This document shows positions 35,520 to 47,300 of a DNA stretch of 64,000 bases, in pieces. The notes under the pieces were generated by a model. It had not been told where the DNA came from. It was given only the letters and a program-made list of their open reading frames with translations, and searched no databases. Every line of letters begins with the position of its first letter. The first letter of the stretch is position 1. The position numbers and the translations under genes are program-made. Source of the stretch: Mangifera indica (taxonomy: Eukaryota; Streptophyta; Magnoliopsida; Sapindales; Anacardiaceae); contig NC_058151.1 of assembly GCF_011075055.1 (NCBI RefSeq), forward strand, positions 12,715,800 to 12,779,799, written 5' to 3'.

Positions 35520-37679
35520 CTATGCCTTGATCCATTCAATGAAATTGTTGAAACATTTGTTCGATTGACCTCCTTCTTTAACAGTTTCTATGGCAGTTTC
35601 CTTGAGTGCCAAAGCTCTTGCTTTAAATTTTTCATCACCAACCACTTGATCTATCTTACTTTTAATTTCTTCTCGTGTTATGATACCACTTTCATCTCTT
35701 TTAAACCTCAGTCCCACCTTCCAAATATCACAAATGTAGCTCTCATTAATGAACTGGTCAGCAAAGTATGGCCAGCACAAGAAAGGAAGCCCATTACTTA
35801 AACCTTCCATGGTGGAATTCCAACCACAATGGCTAAAGAAGCAGGCAATGGAAGGGTGACTCAGAACCTTCTGTTGCGGTGCCCAACCCACCATTTTCCC
35901 TTGGTTAGCTACCCTTTCTTGAAACCCTTCTGGGAAGGCCTCATTGGCGTCATCAGTAATGTCTGGCCTCACAACCCATAAGAACGGCTTGTTTGCGAGT
36001 TCAAGCCCCATCGCCAGCTCTTGGAATTGGATCTTGTCTAAAACTGTGAAGCTGCCAAATGCAACATAAATGACTGAGCTAGGCTGCTGTTGATCAAGCC
36101 AATTCAAGCAAGCCAAGTCTTCTTGCCAGAAGTATCCTGTTGAATTCCCTTGTCGGCTACTCGCCAAAAGAGGTCCTATTGGAAGCATATTTGAAACCAA
36201 GCTTAATGCTTCAGGTTCAAAATCATAGGTTGAATTGCCGATAAGGGTATCTGCTACTTTCACAGCTTCTGTGTTCTTGCATATGAAGTCAAAAAGTGTT
36301 TTCTGGGCTAAGCCGCCCCCGACATTGTACCAAATAAAGTTTGTGCTGTCGATTTCAGGTATATTGTGTGCAAGTTGAATCATTTGTTTCTTGACTGGTG
36401 TTCCTAGAAACAATCAAACATATCAGTTAGGGGTGTGGATGTTATGATTTCTTAATTTTAGAGATTTGAATCCTAATTAGATTTATTCAAGTGATCAAAT
36501 CTCTTTCTTCTTAGTTCTCTTTTCAATTTTCCCAATTTTTGCCCAAAGGCTAGCAAAGGAGTTATTGGACAATCATCTCACTACACCTCAAAAGTTATTG
36601 AGATTAGAAAACTCAAAACTATATAAACTCTACATCAAATACGCATACTTTTCAAGGTAGGATATATAACACATACTTCTCAATGTGGGTTCAAATCCTA
36701 CATAATGCACTTAGGATGCAAACAATACATTTGAATTGATCCTAGTCCTTGTTTGGCTTGATTTAAATTTAAAATGGTCAGCTCTAGATGAGTTTGACTT
36801 GCTTGATCAGTGATGAGTTTGTCGAATAAACTTTTGAGAAGTTGTGGGAGAAGAAGAAGGGTCGTTAGTGATAAAAAAGGAAAAAAAAATCATTAAAGAA
36901 TATCAAAAGTTGTTTAACAAGATAAATCTATTAACATTTTTTTTGATAATTCGATCAGGTTGAACTAGCTTAACTTAATCTTGAGCCACAGCTATCCTTG
37001 CTTAGATCCATATTATTCAGTTAGAACTAAACCGGCTTAGATTGCGCCCAACCCTTATTTGGACGGTAAGAGAAGACATTTCATCACAGGCTTAGGCTCA
37101 ACAAACACTGACATATAGTAATAGTAATAGTAATGATACGAAAGAATAGTCTTTTCTGAAAGAGATAGACAAAATAATCCAAACGAGTGAGAGTGTGTTA
37201 CCATCAGTGTCCATGATTCCATCCTCAATCAACTTCGGAATACTGTAAAAGGAGGCAAGAGTAGCGGCTGATGCGGGCCAAAAGGCAGCCTTCTTAATTT
37301 TCATCTTCTCCGCAACTTCGAGAGCAAATCCAGTACTCCCATCAGCAATCACGCAAACAAGCTTTTCTTCTTCTATTCTGTTTATATCTTCTATGAGCTC
37401 TTCCAGCTTACGAGGCATCACCTGAGGCATTACTGCACATAACCTCTCTAAATCATTTCTGTCATCATCAGGTTCCATTCCATCAGGAACCGACACCAGA
37501 TGGATTCCATCCCCCAAAGAATTTTCCTGTAAAGCGTTGATGACCCGTTTGTGAGTATGATCTGTGTTGACGAATGTGACTCTGAAGCCATGATTAACTA
37601 AGCATAGGGAAAGCTCCAGCAAAGGAATTACATGGCCTTGTGCCGGAAAAGGAATCGCCAGAATATGTGGAGGACTCAT
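35520..37679 (-). CDS. UGT83A1-like UDP-glycosyltransferase, copy 3 (intact, 453 aa)
   Basis: A family-1 plant UGT that should transfer a sugar, most likely glucose, from UDP-glucose to a small hydrophobic acceptor in the cytosol. In rice, UGT83A1 acts on flavonoids and monolignols; the acceptor here is unknown. Exon 1 is 37679-37202 and exon 2 is 36403-35520, with a phase-1 GT-AG intron of 798 bp. Total 1362 nt without a stop. N-terminal half: AQGH (catalytic-base His, residue about 16) and CVIADG (partner Asp, about 109). C-terminal half: complete 44-residue PSPG box from WAPQQKVLSHPS through HCGWNS to FADQ. Its final Gln and the Trp of HCGW are usual for glucosyltransferases. The start matches the conserved MSPPHI start of all copies. 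It is the best preserved member of the left half of the cluster and has no fold-back insertion in its promoter. Confidence 0.93.
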
Positions 37680-38081
37680 TTAGTTTTGTATTTTGTATGT
37701 TCCTATGCACAAACTTTGCTTTATTTTATAATGGTAAGGGAAGTGTTCCCGGGACTCATTTTCCCGTGGCCTCCAGTTCAGTATTTGCTTGTCGCTTATT
37801 GCTTGTCTTTTGGATTTCATAAACTAAACGAAACCTTCAATTAAATGACATTATTAGAGATAGAGATGCCGATTTTCGAGGCATGCAGTCACTTTAGTCA
37901 CCTGGAACATCTCCATCAATCTCGAGGTTTTTTCTAATCGCTCTACTTTAATATAATCGTCAATTACATCTCCTCACATTTTATAAAATTATCACTGTGA
38001 ACAATCCAAGTAGAAACTAACAGGAAATGACAATTAAATACCGTAAAAGAGGGAGGAAAATAGAGAAGTCTCCAATGATGT
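37680..38081. other. promoter-side flank of UGT copy 3
   Basis: Homologous to the flanks of copies 1, 2 and 4, but without the fold-back element: AACTTTGCTTTATTTTATAATGG is the pre-insertion form. It runs to the AATGATGT (38074-38081) target duplication of the hAT element. No certain TATA box. Confidence 0.6.
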
Positions 38082-38293
38082 AGAGACAGCAGTCGGCTGT
38101 GCCGGGCCAACTTCGGTACAGTCTACTATGTTGTAAACTGTATTGAGTCAAGATTTGTACAGTCATAGGTTTTTCCGTGCCAGGTAGGATTACATAATTT
38201 TGAAGGCCTATGGCACGACCCTATATGCATAGGGTTGTGCCATGCCAAGCTCATAGACCCAATGTGGGCTAACCTACTATTTAGATAAAACTA

Positions 38294-39045
38294 GGCCAAG
38301 GGACTATTTCCCACTCATGGTATACTGTGTTCATAAGTTTCTCTTATTTAACTTTGATAATCTCAAATATTCACCCATGAATAATTAAAATTAATGGAAC
38401 CCTAATCCTTTAAAATTTTATCTCTTTTTGCCCCCATAAACTTTAAAAACTAAAAGTTTTCCCCCACCTAAGTTTTAAAAAATGACAGTTTCACCCTAGG
38501 GTTTTGTTTTAAAATCTTCGACATCATCTCCTACTCCATTACCGATGACCTCTCCCTCCCGAAACATCTTCTCCCTCCGACGGTCTCTCTCCTCTCATTT
38601 GGACGCTCGATCGGTGTTAGAGGTCAGACGAAGACGGTTCATCTTGGAGGATGAAGAGCTTCGTCTTCCATCACTCCTCCGACGTCGATCGGGCGTCCAA
38701 ATGGGAGGAGAGAGATCGCTGGAGGGAGAGGATGCTTCGGGAGGGAGAGGATGTTTCGGGAGGGAGAGGTCATCGGTAATGGAGCTGAATATTTCAAAAC
38801 GAAACCCTAGGGTAAAATTACCACTTTTTAAAATTTAGGCTAGGGGAAACTTTTAGTTTTTAAAGTTTAGGGGGGTAAAAAGAGATTATATTTTAGTTTA
38901 TTTTTAATATTATAGAAGAAATGACGATTTTACTCTTACTACCGTTAATTTTAACTGTTCATGGATGGGTGTTTGAGATTATTAAAGTTAAAGGGGAGAA
39001 ACTTGGGATCGCAGCATACCTTGGGTGGGAAATAGTCATTTGGCC
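38294..39045. mobile_element. Mutator-like fold-back element nested in the hAT element
   Basis: Starts GGCCAAGGGACTATTTCCCAC and ends with the complement of GGCCAAATGACTATTTCCCACC. Flanks ATAAAACTA (38285-38293) and ATAAAAATA (39046-39054) form a 9-bp duplication with one mismatch. The centre is a GC-richer inverted repeat with CGATCG and GACGAAG/CTTCGTC words. The 97-codon open frame at 38545-38838 is a by-product of this palindrome and not a gene. Confidence 0.85.
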
Positions 39046-39289
39046 ATAAAAATATTTAATTTTTTTTATTATATAAAAGTAAATGAAAGTCATTTTCCAA
39101 TTATTAAAACCAGTGATAATACTTTAAATAATTTTTTGATAATCTTTTATTTATAACGAAAGAATATTATAATTATATGATGAAAAATATTTGAATATAT
39201 TATAAATCAATTTATTTACATGATGTATAATTACAAATATAAGTACGTCTATATATCATCTATTCGTTTTTAACGTCCAGATTCTTAAA

Positions 39290-41209
39290 TTTTACAAATA
39301 TATCTTTTGCGACCTGATTATGTAATTTGAAGTCAGTTTTCACTTAATTTTTCATACAAATGATTCCCTAGACCATGTCTATAACCCAATATGAATCTAC
39401 CTGTACTAAATACATATTCCGATGTTATGGTAGACACTAAAAATGGTTAGTAGATCTCATGTCATGGCGTAAATCACAAGAAAACTTTCTTGATTTACTT
39501 TTCACCATACTAAAACGTATAATTTGTTATTGTTATCATATTGTTTTATAATTTTTGTATGATGATCAATATCAATATAATTATAAGCCTCACTAAAATT
39601 TGAACTCTGACCCACAAAATATTATTTTTACGTAAGAGTGACCATATATATGATTTTCTTCTACCTCAACTTACCTTGGGTTTAGAAGTTTGCATCCTTC
39701 TTTCATATTTATTTTTTTTAAATAGTATACATTTCTAATAAAATTTTTTTAATATCGTCTATTCTATTACCGTTGGAAAGTCATAAATTTTCATTAATAA
39801 TATATAAGCAATTTTTCACTCCTAATAATTTTATCCTAAGATCTAAAATAGTGACAATGATATAATGTAAAGGAACTTGGTTCCAATATTTTTTAAATAT
39901 CTATACCATTTGTATAGACATATCTTGAAAGGTATTATGATACATATATTCTTTAAAAATATTACTAAATTCTAATTATTATATAAAATTGAACATCTAA
40001 TTGGATAGTATACAGTTGAATATTGGTTTGTCTTTTATATGTTTTAAACATAAGGTATGTTGAATTCAAACTAATTTTAACATATGTTTTTAACTTTTTT
40101 AATCTTAACCTCAATGACTTACAAAATTCATGATTTATTTGAATCTGTATGGGGATAATAAAATGTAAGTGATAACATATTTAATTATCGATATATGATC
40201 TTTAGTTAAACTTAAACCATCTTCAGTTATTAAATTAATAATATGACATATATATTTAATATGAAATAATTTTTCACTAAATAGAACAAATATCTTATTT
40301 AATATTAATTCAATTACTCTATCATTATTTTTTTGTGTTATTAAAAGTAATTGTTAAAATAAAGCTATTAATTTTATATTCATAAATGTAGATATTTTAA
40401 TGACCTAAATGTAATTATCTTTTTGCACAATTGCTGATTAGAATCGATGTATTGAGTAATTGCACTTAAGTATCATATGTTTTGATTTGTTGTGGTTCAT
40501 AAGTCAAAAGTAATTGAAATAACATCATTAAAATTACTAAGTTCTCTTGTAATTTTTAATTTTATTAATTCATAATTTCTAATGATGTCTACTTTAAGGG
40601 TAGTCTTAAGATTTCTTTTAAATGCGGGTTAAACACTGTTCTATATTATACATTCTAAAATTTCATCTTCATGTAAGAAAAAGGTTGGTAAGAAGTTATT
40701 ACATGTCTAACCATGTAGTCTTGCATTTTAGTTTGATCATAGTTGAAATTTGATATTTCTCTAACGCGTATGGAACCACTTGAACCTCCTACTATACTAA
40801 CACAAGCAACAGATTGTGATATGGTAAATGCAATTTGTTGTTGTCTTCTCATCTTATGTAGAATTTTTTTTTTTATAATATTTCATAATATGCCAGCAGA
40901 GTTGACTGGTGCCACTCAAACGGACACATGCCAAACATGAACTATAATCTTTGTACATTGTCCATCGAATGAATTATCCTTTGATTGTTTCCTCAATTTT
41001 ATCGAAGTGATTGTACACTATAAATTTTTGCTTATTTTTTTTTTCACTGTCAAGCTTGTGGTTGCCCCACTTTCACGTGTTGGTGCTCTTATTCCACATG
41101 CATAGTCAATAATATAATCAATGTTATAGTATTCAAACTGATTAAATTCATTTGAGTCTAGATCCATTTGTAATATTTTGATGAATAAAAAATAATGATT
41201 GGTTGACAA
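39290..41209 (-). pseudogene. hAT transposase remnant (BED finger, core and C-terminal dimerisation region)
   Basis: Reading right to left with many stops and shifts. An acidic N-terminus lies near 41209-41100. A BED-type zinc-finger remnant follows near 40890-40960 (CLACVRLSGTSQLCWHI), then QPFSYM near 40690. A TSDLW-like segment and QYIDSNQQLCKKIITF lie near 40410-40470. At about 40190-40250 is LFHIKYICHIINLITEDGL, the conserved hAT segment before the RNase-H-fold insertion. Near 39370-39470 is TIFSVSTITSEYVFSTG, the conserved hAT C-terminal dimerisation motif. All landmarks are in the correct order over about 1.9 kb, so this is one decayed gene. The longest open piece is only about 65 codons. 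Confidence 0.85.
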
Positions 41210-41663
41210 AATTGTAACAAAAACAAGAACTAAATTTTATACATAGAGAAATATTGATTGCAAATTCAGAGAGTTTGAGAATGAGAGATTGATGAGAGAA
41301 TGTGGGATTGAGAAGAATGAGATATTACGAGAATTAGTGTATGAATTTTAGGAGGGGGAGGGGGTTTATATAGAACAAATTTGAAGAAAAAAAATAAAAA
41401 AATAAAGTTGACCAGGCCAACAACTATTGGCTTGGCCAAACATTGCAGAAGTCATTCTACACTCATAGAACTTTGTTAATACAATGTCGTGCCAGGTCGG
41501 CCTATGGATTTAAAGTCTAGGTTTGCACCATAACCTAGACAACCGATGGTCTTGACACAACCCACTACAATATCATGTCATACCAGCTCAGGTCAAGCCA
41601 AAAAAAGAGACTTAGGCCATGCTTCAGGGTTGCCCAACCCCTTTGCCATGCCTATAATGATGT

Positions 41664-42613
41664 TAGGTATACTTATAGTTTAATAATCAAAATCACATGA
41701 AAAATATTATATTTTAAAGTTATCATTCCAGGTTAAGGAAAAAATAGTATTCTATAGAAGTGATGGATCCAAAGGGGCTCAAGATGGTCACTTGATCTAA
41801 TGGGGTTTAAAAAAATTCATATATATATATTGACACTTCTAAATATATTTTACATCGGTAAAACACAAGAAAAATATTAGTACATCCTACATAAGTTAGA
41901 AATACTAAGATAAAACTGGTTAAATAACATGTGAGTACCTTAAATGGTTAAATTGTGTTTTGGATTGGAAAATCTAAAGGTAAAACTATGATAGATTATA
42001 TGTCTAAAGTGGATAATATTTTGACAGTATCTTGGCTATTCGATAAGGGATATGCATGTCTTCTTAAACGATGGTAAACAAACCTCAATGTTTGTCCTTG
42101 GTGATGACATTGAATAATGTTATGTGGACACACTTTTAAATACATAATTGAGTTATGTATTAAATTATTCTTATTTTATCATATGTTTAAGTAAATAGAT
42201 GATGTGTTATCATGTGATTGAGTGTTACTTTATCCTTATTTCAAATCATCTAATCATAAAATGACACATCATTATATTAATTGTGTACTCAAAAATGTGT
42301 ATATGTAGCATTGTTTGTTGAATAAATTATAATATATTAGTAATTACATATTAAATAATTAAATGCATACCTTATTTTCAAATTTACAAAATGTAGAAGA
42401 TGACAAAAAATATGTATTTAATTGTATATTCAAAAGTGTGTAAATATAATATTGTTTGTTAAATAAAATAAAATATAATAACAATTCCAGATTAAATAAT
42501 TAAATACATACCTTATTTTCAAGATGACAAGATATCAATTTAAAGTAATTCAATGAATTTTGAGTATACAATTAGACATATAAATGATATATCACTTGTC
42601 TTGTGGCAAGTTC
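41664..42613. other. rest of unit 3 upstream region and start of unit 4
   Basis: 41664-42247 is loosely related to 26165-26900 (upstream region of unit 1). It includes a palindromic MITE at about 42120-42315. 42248-42600 matches 35083-35500, the 3' flank of a UGT gene, so the unit boundary is near 42248. No gene. Confidence 0.6.
42120..42315. mobile_element. AT-rich palindromic MITE near UGT copy 4
   Basis: Arms TGTGGACACACTTTTAAATACATAAT and CTCAAAAATGTGTATATGTAGC. Inner palindrome around TCATGTGATTGAGTGTTACTTTATC and AAATCATCTAATCATAAAATGACAC. Part of its right arm is also found at 35083-35150, at the unit 2/3 junction. Confidence 0.6.
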
Positions 42614-44393
42614 CTATGCCTTGATCCATTCAATGAAATTGTTGAAACATTTGTTCGATTGACCTCCTTCTTTAACAGTTTCTATGGCAGTTTCCTTGAG
42701 TGCCAAAGCTCTTGCTTTAAATTTTTCATCGCCAAACACTTGGTGTATCTTACTTTTAATTTCTTCTCGTGTTATGATACCACTTTCATCTCTTTTAAAC
42801 CTCAGTCCCACCTTCCAAATATCACAAATGTAGCTCTCATTAATGAACTGGTCAGCAAAGTATGGCCAGCACAAGAAAGGAAGCCCATTACTTAAACCTT
42901 CCATGGTGGAATTCCAACCACAATGGCTAAAGAAGCAGGCAATGGAAGGGTGACTCAGAACCTTCTGTTGCGGTGCCCAACCCACCATTTTCCCTTGGTT
43001 AGCTACCCTTTCTTGAAACCCTTCTGGGAAGGCTTCATTGGCGTCAATAGTAATGTCTGGCCTCACAACCCATAAGAACGGCTTGTTTGCGAGTTCAAGC
43101 CCCATCGCCAGCTCTTGGAATTGGATCTTGTCTAAAACTGTGAAGCTGCCAAATGCAACATAAATGACTGAGTTAGGTTGCTGTTGATCAAGCCATTTCA
43201 AGCAAGCTAAGTCTTCCTGCCAGAAGTATCCTGTTGAGTTCCCTTGTCGGTTGCTTGCCAAAAGAGGTCCTATTGGAAGCATATTTGGAACCAAGTTGAA
43301 TGCTACAGGTTCAAAGTTATAGGTTGAGTTGCCGATAAGGGTATCTGCCGCTTTCACAACTTCTGTGTTCTTGCATATGTAGTCAAAAATTGTCTTCTGA
43401 GCTAAGACGCCTCCAATACTGTACCAAACAAAGTTTGTGCTGTCGATTTCTGGAACATTGTGTGCAAGTTGAATCATTTGTTTCTTGATTGGTGTTCCTG
43501 GAAACAATTTGCACACAATAATTAAAGAGATGGTTTATAAATGAAACAAACATCTCAACGGGCATGGATTTGAATCCATCTAAGCTTGAATAAAGGTAAA
43601 TTCGAATTCTGACTTAAATCTAATATGGTTAGCTTGAGATTGAGTATCACTCACTTGATCAACAATGAATTCATTGGATAAACTTTCAGAAAACCGTCAG
43701 GAACGAAGAAAAAGGGTCCAAGATAAAGAAGAAGAAGAAGAATTGAATAGAATACGAAAAGTTGAAAAAAGAAAGGAAAAATCTGTTAATGACTTTTCGG
43801 GAATTCACTCTAATCGAACTAACTCAATTCAATCTCAAACTGAGGGGATCCCTACTCACACTCGGATTGTATAAGCCAAGATAGACAAATGAATAAGAAC
43901 GAGTGAGAGTGTTTTACCATCAGTTTCAATGATTCCATCCTCAATCATCTTCGGAATACTGTAAACGGAGGCAAGAGTAGCGGCTGATGCAGGCCAAAAG
44001 GCAGCCTTCTTAATTTTCATCTTCTCTGCAACTTCGAGAACAAATCCAATATTCCCATCAGCAATCACACAAACAAGCTTTTCTTCTTCTATTCTATTTA
44101 TATCATCTATAATCTCTTCCAGCTTACCAGGCATCACCTTAGGCATTACTTCATAACTTCCCTATATCATTTCTATCATCATCAGGTTCCATTCCATCTG
44201 GAACCGAAACCAGATGGATTCCATTCCCTAAAGAATTTTCCTGTAAAGCGTTGATGAGCCGGTTGTGAGTATGATGTGTGTTGACAAATGTAACTCTGAA
44301 GCCATGATTAACTAAGCATAGTGAAAGCTCCAGCAAAGGAATTACATGGCCTTGTGCTGGAAATGGAATCGCCAGAATATGTGGAGGACTCAT
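42614..44393 (-). pseudogene. UGT83A1-like UDP-glycosyltransferase, copy 4 (2-bp deletion in exon 1)
   Basis: Exon 1 is 44393-43918, 476 nt, two fewer than in copies 2 and 3. The gap lies near 44149 (ACTTCATAAC against ACTGCACATAAC) and creates TGA right after DDRNDIGKL. Intron 420 bp with GT at 43917-43916 and AG at 43499-43498. Exon 2 is 43497-42614 (884 nt) and fully open, with an intact PSPG box. Exon 2 is a mosaic: its 5' half carries copy-1-type variants (VAFNLVPN, SNRQGN, KWLDQQQPN) and its 3' half copy-2/3-type variants (EAFPEGFQERVANQG, SHPSIACFF). The 3' end of the intron also follows copy 1. As written it encodes only the first third of the enzyme. Confidence 0.88.
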
Positions 44394-47300
44394 TTTAGTT
44401 TTCAGTTTTGTATGTTCCTATGAACAAACTTTGCTTTATTTTATAAGGATAGGGGAAGTGTTCGCAGGACTCATTTTCCCATGGCGTCCAGTCATCTGGA
44501 ACATCTCCATCAATCTCGAGGTTTTCCTAATTGCTTTTCTTTAATACAATCGCCATCAAGTGCATCTTCTCACATTAGATAAAATTATCATTTATATATC
44601 ACCTGTGACAATCCAAGTTTAAAATCAACAAGAAATGACAATTAAATATTGTATAAGAGGGGGTAAAAGAAAGAAGTCTCAACTGATGTTCAGGTATACT
44701 CGATCATGCTTGGAAATAGTCAGAAGCACATCACAAAATTATATTTTAATGCTACCAATGGGGTTAAGTTACGTAAAAGCCAGAGAAGAAAAGAGTATTA
44801 TAAGGAAAAGGAGAATGGGCAGAATTATTTAATCGAAGTTGGAGCAGGCCGCATGGCAGAAATTGTACAATTGATTTGAAGCTTTGAAAATTGAAAGAAA
44901 GGGATGATATCGTCAGTAGGGTTGATTTGTGTCCGACTTTGTTTGAGTTTGAAAATAAACTTAGGTTAAAATGCGTTCTGATTAAGCGAATTTTAGTTTA
45001 CATTTAAGAGTTTAATATTGTTAAATTAGAATTCAAAGTTTAATAAGTGTTTATCTTATCAAACTTATAATTTTAAACAGATTCAATTTAAATTAATCAA
45101 AACAATATTATTTTAATCAAATATATCTAAATAATATTATTTGGGTCGTTTTTTGCTCAATACTATAACTAAACTAAATATAATTTGAGTTTAACTTTTC
45201 TCAAATGGGTTAAACTCAAAAAACTTTGAGAAGAGTTTAACAAGTTCAAATTTGATATCTCTCAAATTGCATTGAGCTTAGATTGGTTTAGACTCAAATT
45301 TTGGTCTATTCAAATCTAACTTTATTTGTCATTCTTTGAGGTAGATTGTCAATTTATAATATCTTGCTTTGAGATTTACAAGAAAGATAGATCCTTGGTT
45401 AGGTCAAGAGTCGCAATGCTTCTAATTAAAAAATAGTGAGGTATTGTCACAAATCCGTAGTCAATTCCTTTTTCAAAGTTTAAAATTTTTTTTATAGTAT
45501 ATAAAATTATAAATTTTCATAATTAAATTGTTATTTTCGACATTAGATAACGATGATAAATAATTTAGTAATGTTATACTAAAATATTGTAAATGTCTGT
45601 CAAAGATATAGAATCAGTCATATTACTCAACTCTATTTTATATTATGAATAATTATCAGATGACATCACTTAAACATAAAATTTAAAAACTTAATTAGTA
45701 TTATTCAGCCTTTGATAATTCTGATTTTGTGTTCACAAATGTGCCTCAGATTTAGCTGATTTAAATTCTATATTCTGAATTTTCATCCAAGTAAGGAGGG
45801 GCAAAATACACATTATGGAGGAACCAATGGTTTTTTTTTTTTTTAAATTTCCTGACTATTCAAATGACATAAGTTTGGACGAAGCACAAATAAATAATTT
45901 TATCTGTTTACGGCAACAGTGAAGGCATAAACAGATCTAAAGAGAAAAAATATTGTTGCCAATGCCCAGCCCAAAATTACATCCACCCAAAGCAAGTTTA
46001 CTGATTCTGAATTTTAAGTGAAGAATGTAGCATGAGTCAGTTTTTCTTGTGTGGTTCTCCAATTGATGAGCTTCCTGAAACTCTTGTTTAACTCAATACC
46101 TTCTTTTAACACCTTGGATAGTCTTGTCATATTATATAGTCCGTTTGTCAGAATAATGTTGAGGTTTTTAATGCTTTTAGGTTGGTCATTATAAGTGTTT
46201 ATAGGGATATCATGATCAAATTGCATATTGATTTTTTCCTTACACTTTTAGCAACTTTAAGACATTTATCATACATATATAAATATATACATATTTAATT
46301 ATAGATGAAGAATTATCAATTTTATTATTAGTAAAAGTCTGAATATTCAAAACATAATCGATGAAGCAATCGCAATGGTATAATCGCTTATCTCAACATA
46401 AAAGTTAGCAAAGATCTCAAGCTTCGTACATGTGGCAAGCCTCTTTTTTGAGTGGCTTTGTCTTGGCCATTCTACCCTTGGGACAAGGTCATGACCAGTT
46501 TTGACTTTGATTCAACCTTGCAAGCTCTAGAGAGATATTGAAGACAAAAAAGAACATGTGATTGTTAAGTTACTTGCTACATCCATATTAGAAAGGCCAT
46601 TACAACGTAAAGTGTTCTTATACACTGCATGAAGCTTATACTCTTATCCATCATAGTAATAAAGGGACGTTTATTCCTTACCGACTGTCCTAAAAAAATA
46701 GTATAATGCTTGTCCACAAAATCACCTCCCTCGAAGAGGAATCATACTCTAAACTTTCCTCTTTTGCATTGGCATATATATGCTATGCAAAGACAGTTCT
46801 TAATTGCATATGAAACAAGTTAAGTTTGCACACAACAAAAGAATCTTGGAGTTCAACAAGTCATTGTTTTGTGAACCAATGTAGATAGTTCTTTGATTGA
46901 TTGACAATAGTAGAGTCTTAAGAATGTCATGCCACTAAAGATTGATAAATGTATAAGATGTGAGAAAAATGGAACAAGTTGTTCTCCCTTCTATAGCCAA
47001 ATCAAGGTAGAATGAAAATTGATCATATCATTCAAGTCAGCCATACGGCATGTGGTCGCCATCCTATAATGCAAATAAGACACATCTAATTAGATTTTGT
47101 GGTGAAATGGAGCAACATGATTAATTCACAATGTGAAGCATACAAAATATTTCTTGTGATCATTATAACAAGATATCATGAAGGATTCTAAATCTCCACA
47201 TGGAACTTATCCTTATCACAAAGGATTTACGAAATGTCAGTTGTAATAATTATTAAAAGAGTTTCAGAAGTTTCGTTTGCATTTTAGAAACTGATGGGAA

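Larger units (their letters stand above)
38082..41655 (-). mobile_element. hAT-superfamily DNA transposon, about 3.57 kb, degenerate
   Basis: Flanked by an 8-bp duplication AATGATGT (38074-38081 and 41656-41663). The sequence CCAATGATGTTCAG at 26161, 33537 and, more loosely, 44688 shows the site without insertion. Ends are short and imperfect (TAGAGACAGC on the left, TAGGCATGGC on the right if shifted by one base). Both subterminal regions (38090-38270 and 41410-41650) are full of GTGCC, GGCAC and GGCCAA words, as in hAT elements. The interior holds a degraded hAT transposase (minus strand) and a nested fold-back element (38294-39045). Confidence 0.85.

Noticed and set aside
38545..38838. 97-codon Arg/Ser-rich frame on the plus strand
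   Set aside because: Lies wholly inside the GC-richer palindromic core of a fold-back element; its arginine content reflects CGA/AGG repeats.
39001..41209. separate small genes at 40655-40852 and 41018-41209
   Set aside because: Together with the intervening broken frames they form one decayed hAT transposase with motifs in the correct order.
46014..46226. 70-codon minus-strand frame in the copy 4/copy 5 spacer
   Set aside because: No known domain; isolated and AT-rich. A decayed gene fragment is possible but unsupported.
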